From positions 1-31,181 of the forward strand of contig JAVBMD010000031.1 of the NCBI GenBank assembly GCA_031552825.1: a stretch of 31,181 nucleotides of DNA. The letters are read 5' to 3'. The position numbers and the translations under genes are program-made. Positions 16,535-24,481 of the stretch are shown here, one piece after another; position 1 is the stretch's first letter, and each line of letters opens with the position of its first letter. Source of the DNA: WQXF01 sp031552825. GTDB lineage: Bacteria > Bacillota > Clostridia > Christensenellales > Aristaeellaceae. The notes under the pieces are model-generated. The model saw only the letters and a list, made by a program, of their open reading frames with translations. It was not told where the DNA came from and ran no database searches.

Positions 16535-16854
16535 AGCCTCCGATCATGATCGAGCCGGGTCGCGTGGTTTATTCCAAGGCCGGGCGGGATGCCGGGCGCG
16601 CGATGATCGTGCTGCGGCTGGATGGCGAGGAGCACGCGCTGGTCGCCGATGGCCGACTGCGCACCGTCGAGAAGCCGAAACGAAAAAAATTCAAGCATTT
16701 AGCCGCCAAACCGGTATGTATTTCCAGCATTCAGGAAAAACTAGCCAACAATCGTGTAATTCTGAATGCCGAGGTACGCGCCGCGCTGGAAGATGCAGGG
16801 CATGAAACGACTGAATGCACCGACCAAGGAGGGGTAACGCTTGGCAAAGAGTGA
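16531..16854 (+). CDS. KOW domain RNA-binding protein (L14e/L27e-like)
   Basis: This 107-residue protein begins at ATG 16531, overlapping the map stop by four bases. The N-terminal half (IEPGRVVYSKAGRDAGRAMI) is a KOW-type segment, and PKRKKFKHL is a basic patch. Proteins of this kind regularly sit between map and infA in Clostridia and are annotated as KOW-domain RNA-binding proteins; their exact role is not established. The C-terminal end overlaps infA by 14 bases. The last residues differ from the core and probably exist because of that overlap. Confidence 0.85.
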   Translation: MKPPIMIEPGRVVYSKAGRDAGRAMIVLRLDGEEHALVADGRLRTVEKPKRKKFKHLAAKPVCISSIQEKLANNRVILNAEVRAALEDAGHETTECTDQGGVTLGKE

Positions 16855-17062
16855 TAATATCGAAGTCGAAGGCGTCGTAGCGGAAGTGCTGCCCAACGCG
16901 GTGTTTCAGGTGGACTTACCCAACGGCCACCGTGTTCTGGCACACATCTCCGGCAAGATGCGCATGCACTTCATCCGCATTTACCCGGGAGACAAGGTTA
17001 CCGTGGAGCTCTCGCCCTACGATTTAACCCGTGGCCGCATCACCTGGCGCAGCAAGGCATAG
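16841..17062 (+). CDS. infA: Translation initiation factor IF-1
   Basis: This 73-residue S1/OB-fold protein has NIEVEGVVAEVLPNAVFQVD, NGHRVLAHISGKMRMHFIRI and VELSPYDLTRGRITWR, near-diagnostic of IF-1. It starts with TTG at 16841 behind AAGGAGGGG at 16827-16834, within the end of the KOW gene. IF-1 blocks the 30S A site during initiation. The weak start codon, on a factor that itself controls start selection, is notable but not unique. Confidence 0.97.
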   Translation: MAKSDNIEVEGVVAEVLPNAVFQVDLPNGHRVLAHISGKMRMHFIRIYPGDKVTVELSPYDLTRGRITWRSKA

Positions 17063-17092
17063 CGCGATATTGTTAGGCAGGAGGAATTCATA

Positions 17093-17206
17093 ATGAAAGT
17101 CAGACCTTCGGTGAAACCGATTTGCGAAAAGTGCAAGATTATCAAGCGCAAAGGTCGCGTGATGATTATTTGCGAAAATCCTAAGCATAAGCAGAAGCAG
17201 GGCTAG
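17093..17206 (+). CDS. rpmJ: 50S ribosomal protein L36
   Basis: This small gene encodes 37 residues: MKVRPSVKPICEKCKIIKRK followed by GRVMIICENPKHKQKQG. Three cysteines and one histidine (C11, C14, C27, H32) form the usual L36 zinc site. AGGAGGAATT is placed correctly before ATG 17093. L36 is a late-assembly protein of the 50S subunit. Confidence 0.97.
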   Translation: MKVRPSVKPICEKCKIIKRKGRVMIICENPKHKQKQG

Positions 17207-17333
17207 GATTAGCAGGAAGGATCGCTTGGGCGGCTGCGCAAGCTACGCTTGTGTTCCATGCGACTTTTCATACAGTATCAAACAAGATGGAAATGTCCCC
17301 ATTGTGAACAACAGCTGGAGGTGCTTCTAACAC
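17207..17333 (+). other. Spacer before rpsM with small hairpins
   Basis: This 127-base gap is by far the longest inside the superoperon. It holds a hairpin near 17236-17252 (CGCAAGC-TAC-GCTTGTG), a second possible weak stem around CAAGATGG/CCCATTGTG, and the rpsM RBS GGAGGTG. There is no T-run, so no terminator, and no convincing promoter. It could be an mRNA control element for the alpha-operon genes or simply a processing spacer. Confidence 0.4.
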
Positions 17334-17708
17334 ATGGCACGTATTTCGGGCGTGGACCTGCCCCGCGACAAGCGCGTGGAAATTGGCCTGACCTACATCT
17401 TTGGTATCGGTCTGAAAACCTCGCAGCAGACCCTTGCGGCTACCGGCATCAGCCCGGACACCCGCGTCAAGGATCTGAGCGAGCAGGAAATCAATAAGCT
17501 GCGCGAGTACATCGAGCACAACCTCAAGGTGGAGGGTGACCTGCGCCGCGAGGTATCGCTCAACATCAAGCGCATGGTGGAAATCGGCTGCTATCGTGGC
17601 GTTCGTCATCGCCGCGGTCTGCCCGTGCGTGGACAGAATACCAAGCAGAACGCACGGACCCGCAAGGGACCCAAGCGGATCGTCAGCGGCAAGAAGAAGG
17701 CTAAGTAA
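17334..17708 (+). CDS. rpsM: 30S ribosomal protein S13
   Basis: This 124-residue protein begins MARISGVDLPRDKRVEIGLT and has YIFGIGLKTSQQTLAATGI and the C-terminal basic block RHRRGLPVRGQNTKQNARTR KGPKR. S13 contacts P-site tRNA and the B1 intersubunit bridges. The GGAGGTG RBS is about nine bases from the ATG. Confidence 0.98.
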   Translation: MARISGVDLPRDKRVEIGLTYIFGIGLKTSQQTLAATGISPDTRVKDLSEQEINKLREYIEHNLKVEGDLRREVSLNIKRMVEIGCYRGVRHRRGLPVRGQNTKQNARTRKGPKRIVSGKKKAK

Positions 17709-17727
17709 TAGTAGGGAGGATTGAGCC

Positions 17728-18129
17728 ATGGCACCCAAACAGAAGCTTAAGAGAACGGTTCGCCGGCGCCGCGAGCGCAAGCTCGTCGAGCGTGGCGCCG
17801 CCCATATCCGTTCCTCGTTTAACAACACCATCGTGACCATCACCGACACCGCGGGCAATGCGCTTTCGTGGGCGTCGGCTGGCGGACTTGGTTTCCGCGG
17901 CAGCAAGAAGTCTACGCCCTTCGCGGCGCAGACCGCCGCCGAGACCGCTGCCAAGTCCGCGATGGAATACGGCCTGCGCACCGTCGAGGTGTACGTCAAA
18001 GGCCCCGGATCCGGACGTGAAGCGGCGATCCGCTCGCTGCAGGCCGCCGGTCTGGAAGTCAACATGATTAAGGACGTGACGCCGATTCCGCACAACGGAT
18101 GCCGTCCGCCCAAGCGTAGAAGAGTGTAA
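17728..18129 (+). CDS. rpsK: 30S ribosomal protein S11
   Basis: This 133-residue protein has GAAHIRSSFNNTIVTITDTA, SWASAGGLGFRGSKKSTPFA, KGPGSGREAAIRSLQAAGLE and the terminal PIPHNGCRPPKRRRV, all S11 hallmarks. It lies in the platform near the E site. The N-terminal 15 residues are strongly basic. AGGGAGGA precedes ATG 17728. Confidence 0.98.
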   Translation: MAPKQKLKRTVRRRRERKLVERGAAHIRSSFNNTIVTITDTAGNALSWASAGGLGFRGSKKSTPFAAQTAAETAAKSAMEYGLRTVEVYVKGPGSGREAAIRSLQAAGLEVNMIKDVTPIPHNGCRPPKRRRV

Positions 18130-18144
18130 GGAGGAGGTACTGCA

Positions 18145-18771
18145 ATGGCTAGATATACAGGATCGGTTTGCCGGCTGTGCCGCCGCGAGGGAACCAAGCT
18201 CTTCCTTAAGGGCGAGCGCTGCTTCTCCGGGAAGTGCGCCGTGGGCGCGCGTCCCACCCCGCCCGGCCAGCACGGCCAGGCCCGCCAGAAGAAGATGTCG
18301 GAGTACGGCCTGCAGCTTCGCGAGAAGCAGAAGGCTAAGCGCGCCTATGGCGTGCTGGAGACGCCCTTCCGCCGCTATTACGAGCGCGCGACCAACATGA
18401 AGGGCATTACCGGTGAAAACCTCTTGCAGTTGCTGGAGCGCCGTTTGGACAACGTGGTGTACCGCGCTGGCCTAGCCGCTTCGCGCCCGCAGGCTCGTCA
18501 AATCGTCCGCCATGGCCACGTCTTGGTGGATGGACATAAAGTGGACATTCCTTCCTTCCTTGTGGAAGCCGGCCAAGTGATTACCATCCGTGAACGCAGC
18601 CGCGATCAGGAGCACTTTAAGGCTCTGCGCGAGGGCTCCGGCCGCATCGTTCCCAAGTGGCTCACTTTCGACGCCGAGAATTTGACCGTCACCGTCGCTG
18701 CGCTGCCCGCGCGCGAGGATGTCGATCTCTCCATTCAGGAGCACCTCATCGTCGAGCTTTACTCCCGTTAA
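18145..18771 (+). CDS. rpsD: 30S ribosomal protein S4, zinc-binding (C+) type
   Basis: This 208-residue protein has four cysteines in its N-terminal segment (CRLCRREG ... CFSGKC), the zinc-binding form of S4. The S4 RNA-binding fold follows (LLQLLERRLDNVVYRAGLA, ARQIVRHGHVLVDGHKVDIP). S4 initiates 30S assembly. In Bacillus rpsD stands alone with its own leader; here it lies between rpsK and rpoA, as in E. coli and many Clostridia. GGAGGAGGT precedes ATG 18145. Confidence 0.98.
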   Translation: MARYTGSVCRLCRREGTKLFLKGERCFSGKCAVGARPTPPGQHGQARQKKMSEYGLQLREKQKAKRAYGVLETPFRRYYERATNMKGITGENLLQLLERRLDNVVYRAGLAASRPQARQIVRHGHVLVDGHKVDIPSFLVEAGQVITIRERSRDQEHFKALREGSGRIVPKWLTFDAENLTVTVAALPAREDVDLSIQEHLIVELYSR

Positions 18772-18809
18772 TGACTCGACGACCGGTGAATATGAGGAGG
18801 GTTTGTTGA

Positions 18810-19754
18810 ATGATCGAAATCGAAAAGCCCAGAATCGAGCGGGTCGAGATCGGCGAGAACAACAGCTATGGCAAGTTCGTCATCGAGCCTCTGGAGCGCG
18901 GTTTTGGCCACACACTGGGCAACTCATTGCGCCGCGTGCTGCTTTCCTCTCTGCCTGGCGTGGCGGTTTCCAGCGTGCGAATTGAGGGGATTCAGCATGA
19001 GTTCTCGGCGATTCCCGGCGTCAAGGAGGACGTGACCGAGATCATCCTCAACCTCAAGGAGATTGCCGCCAAGCTGTACAGTGAGACTACCAAGCTGATT
19101 ACCATAGAAAAAAAAGGTCCGGCGGTGCTTACGGCCGCGGACTTTGCGATCGACGAAGAGGTCGAGATCATCAATCGTGATCTGCACATCGCCACCTTGA
19201 ACGAGGACGCGCATCTGATTATGCACGTCACGCTGGACAAGGGACGCGGCTATGTGACTGCCGACCGCAACAAGACCGCCAACGCGCCCATCGGCGTTAT
19301 CCCGGTGGATTCCATCTTTACGCCGATCCGCAAGGTCAACTATACGGTTGAGGATACCCGCGTAGGCCAGATTACCGACTTTGATAAGCTGACCCTCGAG
19401 GTGTGGACCAACGGCAGCATCCTGCCCGATGAGGCGGTGAGCGTCGCGGCCAAAATCCTCTCCGGTCATCTGACGCTGTTCGTCAACCTCACCGAGCATG
19501 TGATGCCCGTTGACTTCAATGAGCCCGAGGATGACAAGAAGGAAAAGGTTCTCGAGATGACCATCGAGGAGCTCGACCTTTCCGTGCGCGCCTACAATTG
19601 CCTCAAGCGCGCAGGCATCAACACCGTGGCCGAGCTGGTGCAACGCAACCAGGAGGACATGATGAAGGTGCGCAACTTGGGCAAAAAGTCGCTGGAAGAA
19701 GTGGAGTTCAAGCTCACCGCGCTCGGCCTCGGCCTGCGCGATAGCGACGAATAG
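18810..19754 (+). CDS. rpoA: DNA-directed RNA polymerase subunit alpha
   Basis: This 314-residue protein has an N-terminal dimerization and assembly domain (VIEPLERGFGHTLGNSLRRV, VLLSSLPGVAVSS) and a C-terminal domain from about residue 245 (LDLSVRAYNCLKRAGINTVA, VRNLGKKSLEEVEFKLTALG). The C-terminal domain contacts UP elements and activators, relevant to the A/T-rich stretch upstream of the S10 promoter. GAGGAGGG precedes ATG 18810. Confidence 0.98.
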   Translation: MIEIEKPRIERVEIGENNSYGKFVIEPLERGFGHTLGNSLRRVLLSSLPGVAVSSVRIEGIQHEFSAIPGVKEDVTEIILNLKEIAAKLYSETTKLITIEKKGPAVLTAADFAIDEEVEIINRDLHIATLNEDAHLIMHVTLDKGRGYVTADRNKTANAPIGVIPVDSIFTPIRKVNYTVEDTRVGQITDFDKLTLEVWTNGSILPDEAVSVAAKILSGHLTLFVNLTEHVMPVDFNEPEDDKKEKVLEMTIEELDLSVRAYNCLKRAGINTVAELVQRNQEDMMKVRNLGKKSLEEVEFKLTALGLGLRDSDE

Positions 19755-19803
19755 ACGCGCGTTTCCCGCTATCTGAAGTGTTTTTGAAAAGGGGGAGTCT
19801 CTC

Positions 19804-20313
19804 ATGGCTCAACGCAAACTGGGCAGGCCTGCGTCCCAGCGCAAAGCGCTGCTGCGCAATCAGGTGACCCACCTGATTTGGTATGGCCGCATCGAGACCA
19901 CGTTGGCGCGCGCCAAGGAAGTGCGCTCCGCCGCGGAGCGCCTGATTACCTTGGCGATCCGCGAGTGCGATAACACCATCGAGGTCACCAAGGAATTCAA
20001 CAACGAGAAGGGTCAGACCGTCACCGAGACGTTCGTCAACGACGCGCCCTCCAAGCTGCACGCGCGCCGTCTGATTATGGCCTATCTGTACGATCTGCAG
20101 GAGCAGAAGAAGGACGATGAGAGCAAGAAGGAGTTCCGCGAGCGCACCAAGGATGTCAAGCATCCCTGCGTCGAGAAGCTCTTCCGCGAGATCGGCCCGA
20201 AGTACAAGGCGCGCAACGCCGAAAAGAATTGCGCCGGTGGTTACACCCGCATCCTCAAGAAGGGCCCGCGCCGTGGCGATGCCGCCGAGATGGTCGTTCT
20301 GGAGTTGGTGTAA
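19804..20313 (+). CDS. rplQ: 50S ribosomal protein L17 with lineage-specific insertions
   Basis: The ends are typical L17: RKLGRPASQRKALLRNQVTH, GRIETTLARAKEVRSAAERL and GGYTRILKKGPRRGDAAEMV. The protein is 169 residues against about 112-130 in most bacteria. Extra segments lie roughly at residues 54-83 (including EVTKEFNNEKGQTVTETF), 98-119 (charged, QKKDDESKKEFRERTKDV) and 139-144. Enlarged L17 proteins are known from several clostridial families, so this is a lineage marker rather than an error. AAAGGGGGAG precedes ATG 19804. It is the last gene of the superoperon. Confidence 0.96.
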   Translation: MAQRKLGRPASQRKALLRNQVTHLIWYGRIETTLARAKEVRSAAERLITLAIRECDNTIEVTKEFNNEKGQTVTETFVNDAPSKLHARRLIMAYLYDLQEQKKDDESKKEFRERTKDVKHPCVEKLFREIGPKYKARNAEKNCAGGYTRILKKGPRRGDAAEMVVLELV

Positions 20314-20327
20314 GCCAATCGCCTTCC

Positions 20328-20371
20328 GCATCAAAAAAAGGCGCTCAGATTTTGAGCGTCTTTTTTGATGC
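20328..20371. terminator. Strong bidirectional terminator between rplQ and the histidine kinase
   Basis: A nearly perfect inverted repeat runs from GCATCAAAAAAAGGCGCTCA to TGAGCGTCTTTTTTGATGC with loop GATTT. It has A-runs on the left and T-runs on the right, so it reads as a hairpin plus U-tract on either strand. It lies between the convergent ends of rplQ (+) and the kinase gene (-) and should stop both transcripts. Confidence 0.95.
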
Positions 20372-20398
20372 GTCTTTTGCTTATTGCGCCGCGTTATA

Positions 20399-22738
20399 CT
20401 ACTCCGCCTGCTGCAACAGGCCGGAAAGCAGCGCGGCGGTGGCTTGATAACACTTCTCCATATCGGCGCAATACATCTTGGCAAACTGATACTCGTTGCG
20501 CGCCAAGCAGGCGGCGACATTTTCGGCGTAGGAGAGCAGTTGCGTCAGGGCCAGCCCTTCGCAGGCGTGTACCAGCTCGGCCAACTGTGTGCGCGCTGTG
20601 TCGTAGCGCTTTTCGGTCAGCGCGGCACGGATGGTGCTATTCCAGCCGGCGCGCAAAAAGGTTTCGCAGTGATCGGCCAACAGCTGCTGATCCCGCCCTT
20701 GCCGTGCCAGCGCTTGGTGATAGTCGAAAAAGCGCTTGTCGACCTCGTGCGTTTGGAGGCGCGCAGCGTGACGCGTGGCGCTCGTCGCGGCGGGGGTGAG
20801 CGGCGCGGCGACGGCGGGATGAAAGAGCTGATCGAGCGTCAGCACCAACTTATCGGTATCGATGGGTTTGCCGACGTGGCCGTTCATGCCTTCGCGCAGG
20901 CTGCGCTCCACATCCTCTTTGAACACGTTGGCGCTCATCGCGATGATCGGAACATCGCAGTATGGCGCCTGCACGGCGCGGATGGCGTGGGTGGCGGCAT
21001 AGCCGTCCATCACTGGCATCTGGATGTCCATCAGGATCACGTCGTAGTGCTGCCGCGTGGCCATCTTGACGGCGATTTCTCCGTTGGCCGCCTCGTCGAA
21101 TTGCAGACCGGTATCGCTGAGCAACTCGATGGCGATCATGCGGTTCATGTCCACATCGTCTACGATCAAAACCCGCTTGCCGAGGAAGAGATCGTGCGAT
21201 TGCGCCGGGGCTTGCGCAACCGGCGCGGCAGGGTCGACTTCCGCGAGCGGGAGGGTGATGGAGAATGCAAACGTAGAGCCGGTGCCGGGTTCGGTGCGCA
21301 CGTCAATATCCGAGCCCATCAGGTTGATGAGCCGCTTGCTGATCACCAGCCCGAGGCCGGTGCCGCCGTACTTGCGCGTGATGGAGCCGTCGGCCTGAAC
21401 GAAGGGGGTAAACAGGCGGCCAAGCTGCTCCTCGCTGATGCCGATGCCCTGGTCGGTGACGGCAAAGCGCAGGGTGGCGTTGCCGACGGCGCGCCTCTCC
21501 AGCGCCACCCGCAGGTCGATGCGCCGATGCTCGGCGGTGAATTTTACGGCATTCGATAGAAAATTGAGCAGCACCTGCGAGAGACGCAGCGAATCGCCGA
21601 GCAGCGCCTCGGGGATGTGGTCGTCCACCTCCATATGCAGGGCGATATGTTTTTCCTCGGCCTTCGGCTCGATCAGCAGGGCGATTTTCTTCATCATCGC
21701 CTGCACGGAGAAGGATTCGATGTTAAGCTCCAGCTTGCCCTCTTCGATCTTGGAGAGATCCAAGATATCGTTGATGAGCTGCAACAGATGGTTGCTGGAG
21801 AGCCGGATGGTGTCGATGCACTCGCGCAGCTTTTCGACGCTGGTAGCCTTTTCGGAGATCTGCGTCATGCCGATTACGGCATTGAGCGGCGTGCGCATTT
21901 CGTGGCTCATGCGCGAGAGAAATTCGCTCTTGGAAGAATTGGCGGCCTCAGCGGCAACCACGGCATCGTGCAGGTTTTTCTCCAGCTCCTTCTGGATGCT
22001 GATGTCCACGAAGGTGTCCACGAGGTATTCCTTATCGTCCAGCGTGATCCACGTACCGGTTTTGATGATGGGGATTTGCGTGCCGTCCTTGCGCTCCAAA
22101 TAGCGCTCCGCCACCAGCACGCGCTGATCCCTCTCGTTGATGTGCGGGCAGATATCTGGGCTGCGGTGGCACAGAATATTGTAGCATTTATTTCCGATGA
22201 TCTCCTCGGCTTCCATCTGCAACAAGCCGCAGGTAAAGCGGTTGACCATCTCGATGGTATGGGTCTCCATATTGATGAGCACGATGCCGATTCCCGCGGA
22301 ATCCAGCACCTTTTGGAACAGCTCGCTGCTCTTCTTGAGGCGCTCGTTCATCTGGGTCAATTGATTGACATCGCGGATCACGGCCACGGTGCCGTACTCC
22401 TCGCCGCTTTCACTATAGAGCGGGAACACCGTCATTTCCACCGTGATGGTGTGTCCATCCCTGTGGCGGATGGCGCTGATGCCGCTCCACGATCCGTTTT
22501 TGAATACGGAGGGCTGAATTACCGAGGCGGCAAATTCATCGAATCCCTCGGCATGCAGCTTGGCGGTGGAATCGATCAGGTGCATTTCATCCGGCGAATA
22601 GCCGATCATTTTGTAGGCCGCGGGGTTATAGTAAATAATCTCGCGATCGGTGTTGGCGATGGAAATAAAGTCGGTAAAACAGTCTACAATCGAAGCCTTA
22701 AGCCGGTTCATGTATGCCTCGGACAGAAGTTTGCCCAT
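20399..22738 (-). CDS. Cytoplasmic hybrid sensor histidine kinase (PAS-PAS-HisKA-HATPase-REC-HPt-like)
   Basis: The 779-residue product starts at the ATG whose complement is at 22736-22738, preceded by GGGGAGG; the upstream in-frame ATG lies before that RBS. No membrane segment is visible, so it should be a soluble sensor. Two PAS domains (about 15-125 and 135-250; the second has a cysteine-rich KCYNILCHRSPDICPHI) precede the HisKA box SHEMRTPLNAVIGM (H279). ATPase motifs follow: LNFLSNAVKF, DQGIGIS and GGTGLGLVISK. The receiver domain has VLIVDD and the acceptor D571 in VILMDIQMPVMDG, with the conserved lysine in VGKPID. The last 110 residues are helical and resemble an HPt domain, with H724 in VHACEG. 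No partner regulator is adjacent, so its output is unknown. Confidence 0.93.
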   Translation of the reverse strand: MGKLLSEAYMNRLKASIVDCFTDFISIANTDREIIYYNPAAYKMIGYSPDEMHLIDSTAKLHAEGFDEFAASVIQPSVFKNGSWSGISAIRHRDGHTITVEMTVFPLYSESGEEYGTVAVIRDVNQLTQMNERLKKSSELFQKVLDSAGIGIVLINMETHTIEMVNRFTCGLLQMEAEEIIGNKCYNILCHRSPDICPHINERDQRVLVAERYLERKDGTQIPIIKTGTWITLDDKEYLVDTFVDISIQKELEKNLHDAVVAAEAANSSKSEFLSRMSHEMRTPLNAVIGMTQISEKATSVEKLRECIDTIRLSSNHLLQLINDILDLSKIEEGKLELNIESFSVQAMMKKIALLIEPKAEEKHIALHMEVDDHIPEALLGDSLRLSQVLLNFLSNAVKFTAEHRRIDLRVALERRAVGNATLRFAVTDQGIGISEEQLGRLFTPFVQADGSITRKYGGTGLGLVISKRLINLMGSDIDVRTEPGTGSTFAFSITLPLAEVDPAAPVAQAPAQSHDLFLGKRVLIVDDVDMNRMIAIELLSDTGLQFDEAANGEIAVKMATRQHYDVILMDIQMPVMDGYAATHAIRAVQAPYCDVPIIAMSANVFKEDVERSLREGMNGHVGKPIDTDKLVLTLDQLFHPAVAAPLTPAATSATRHAARLQTHEVDKRFFDYHQALARQGRDQQLLADHCETFLRAGWNSTIRAALTEKRYDTARTQLAELVHACEGLALTQLLSYAENVAACLARNEYQFAKMYCADMEKCYQATAALLSGLLQQAE

Positions 22739-22938
22739 AAGAGGCCTCCCCTTTTGCAATGCGATAGATGACAATACATAAATTTTATCACAGCGGAAAG
22801 AAAAACGCGAATCAAATTCCGCTTAATCTTGTCGTGTAGCGTATTGATGGACTAAACCATGTGGGAGTATAATATATTTAAAGGAGGATGTTGCCGACCG
22901 ACCGCGAGGCGATGGCCCGCGCAAGGGGAGGTATTTGC
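22739..22938. other. Divergent intergenic region between the kinase and the exported-protein gene
   Basis: These 200 bases hold the kinase RBS on the minus strand, an A/T-rich stretch (22770-22830) where its promoter should lie but where I see no convincing -35/-10 pair, and the plus-strand promoter at 22844-22873. AAAGGAGGATG at 22880-22890 looks like an RBS fused directly to an ATG, which is too close for use. Confidence 0.5.
22844..22873 (+). promoter_or_regulatory. Promoter for the exported-protein gene at 22939
   Basis: TTGATG at 22844-22849 and a perfect TATAAT at 22868-22873 are separated by 18 bases. Transcription would start near 22880. Confidence 0.75.
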
Positions 22939-23475
22939 ATGAAGAGAAAGTGGCTGCTGCTGATTCTGCTTTTTGCGCTGGGAATCGATTGTACAGGATT
23001 GGCCGAGGAAGACGCGTCGGTGCTGCACGGCTTGCCATTTGGCAGCACCTTTGCGCAATGCGACCTGTGGGCGCGCGGCGCGCTGGGCGACGCCTTGGCG
23101 GAGCCGACGGAGGTCGATGGCTGGCAGGTAAGCAAACTGCCCGGAAAGCGCGAAGATTCTTTCGGCGTGCCGATGACGTACCGGTTCGTGTTCGAAGAGG
23201 GGAAGCTGCGGCAATTTGTCGCCGAGCAAACCGAAGCCGCCTCCGGTGTGCAGGCGTTGCGGCACTATCAGCGCATTTTGGCGGCGGTGAAGCGGCGCGC
23301 CGGTGCGCCGAAGGCGACCGGCGTCCTGTGCAGGGACGGCGTGTGGTTCGTTCAATATTTTGAGGATTGCATGGTGGCGCTTGTATATGGCGAGGCGAGC
23401 GGCGTATACGTGTTTGTTCAGCCGGGGCTCACCGCCGGAATCGGCGGCGGGCGGCCGCGTATGGGGATCGAATAG
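22939..23475 (+). CDS. Exported protein of unknown function
   Basis: ATG 22939 follows GGGGAGG at 22925-22931. The open frame runs upstream to 22888, but that part lacks a usable RBS. The 178-residue product has a signal peptide (MKRKWLLLILLFALGIDCTG, cleavage probably after GLA). A cysteine at residue 18 is not in a good lipobox. The mature part (HGLPFGSTFAQCDLWARGAL, YRFVFEEGKLRQFVAEQTEA, SGVYVFVQPG) shows alternating strands and helices and no family I recognise. It is 45 bases upstream of the DUF1801 gene and likely shares its transcript. Confidence 0.7.
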   Translation: MKRKWLLLILLFALGIDCTGLAEEDASVLHGLPFGSTFAQCDLWARGALGDALAEPTEVDGWQVSKLPGKREDSFGVPMTYRFVFEEGKLRQFVAEQTEAASGVQALRHYQRILAAVKRRAGAPKATGVLCRDGVWFVQYFEDCMVALVYGEASGVYVFVQPGLTAGIGGGRPRMGIE

Positions 23476-23520
23476 GCCGATGGGGCATCCTATGGTCGGC
23501 ATTGTACGAAGGAGGACGAA

Positions 23521-24255
23521 ATGTTAACCACACCGCAGGAATACGTGGATTCTCTTCCCAGCCCCGGCAAGGACTGGCTGGCGGAATTTTTGCTGTATAT
23601 GGGGCAGCGCCATCCGGATCTTTCCCCGGTGATGTTTCGCCAGCGGCCGATGTTCAAGGTTGGCAAGAGCTACGTGCTGTTCAGCGTGGCGGATACGCAC
23701 TTCACGGTACACACGCTGAATTTTGACCTTATCGAGGCGCTGCGCCCGCAATTGAAGAAGGCCAGCTATGGCAAGGGCTGTGTCAAGATACCTTTCGGCG
23801 AGGAAAGCGCAAAGCCGATCCTCAAGGCGCTGTGCGACGAGGTGGTGCGCCTCAACAAGCTGGACAACCCGCCGCCGGTGGATGTGGTGCCCGATGCGCC
23901 CTACGAGGAGAAGCTGGCCAAGGCATTCTCCGGCGGCAAGGCGCGGTGGCTGCCGCTCTACGAAGCGCTGCGCGATCAAGCGCGGGAGAGCCTGCCGGAG
24001 TTCATCGAGTATTTTCCGGCGGTGAACGTGCTATGGAAGCGCGGCACCACCTTCGCGCAGGTCAGCGCCGTTTCGGGCGCGATGCGCGTAGAATTCTTCT
24101 GCGACCGGGAGCGCGCGGAATTGGGGGCGGTCAAGGTGCAGCGCCTCTCGGCCAACCGCGTGTCGCACACCGTCGAGGTCACCGGCGAGGCGGAGCTGGG
24201 AGAAGTATTGAGCCGGATTGCCGAATCGTACGCGCTGACGCAAAGGAAGGCATAA
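23521..24255 (+). CDS. DUF1801-DUF5655 two-domain protein
   Basis: The 244-residue cytoplasmic protein starts at ATG 23521 behind GAAGGAGGACG. Residues 1-115 look like a DUF1801 (YdhG-like) domain: TPQEYVDSLPSPGKDWLAEF, RQRPMFKVGKSYVLFSVADT and the GKGCVKIPFGE stretch. Residues 140-244 resemble DUF5655: PLYEALRDQARESL, RGTTFAQVSAVSGAMRVEFF and RVSHTVEVTGEAELGEVLSR. Both families are small folds of unresolved biochemical function. Domain assignments are from recalled consensus patterns, not a search. No terminator follows immediately. Confidence 0.75.
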   Translation: MLTTPQEYVDSLPSPGKDWLAEFLLYMGQRHPDLSPVMFRQRPMFKVGKSYVLFSVADTHFTVHTLNFDLIEALRPQLKKASYGKGCVKIPFGEESAKPILKALCDEVVRLNKLDNPPPVDVVPDAPYEEKLAKAFSGGKARWLPLYEALRDQARESLPEFIEYFPAVNVLWKRGTTFAQVSAVSGAMRVEFFCDRERAELGAVKVQRLSANRVSHTVEVTGEAELGEVLSRIAESYALTQRKA

Positions 24256-24481
24256 ATAATAATCATGCGCCGATTTTTCATAGAAAGCCGGAACTTGAAT
24301 AAAAATCCAGTAAAAAACTGCAAAATCAATATTTTGTATACAGATAAAATGCGAACACCATCTGCTGGTTAAAAAAACCGCAAGCGAGTGGGCTTAGCCC
24401 CAAAATGGACGATTCTGCCGCGCAAGCCGCCCTGTACACTAGAGAGATATATACCATTTTATAGAATTTAAAATCATTTTT

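Noticed and set aside
17249..17333. Short frame before rpsM reading RWKCPHCEQQLEVLL, like a zinc ribbon
   Set aside because: Only one CxxC is present, there is no RBS, and the frame runs on into rpsM out of frame. Probably chance.
20384..22771. Long plus-strand open frames opposite the histidine kinase
   Set aside because: The minus-strand frame has all kinase motifs; the plus-strand frames have no domain and are its complement.
22888..22938. Upstream in-frame start for the exported protein at 22939
   Set aside because: AAAGGAGG touches this ATG directly, and using it would bury the signal peptide behind 17 residues. ATG 22939 has a correctly spaced RBS.
24360..24440. Possible riboswitch in the A/T-rich gap
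   Set aside because: Small GC-rich hairpins are present but none fits a riboswitch consensus I know, and a terminator plus a new promoter separate it from the next gene.
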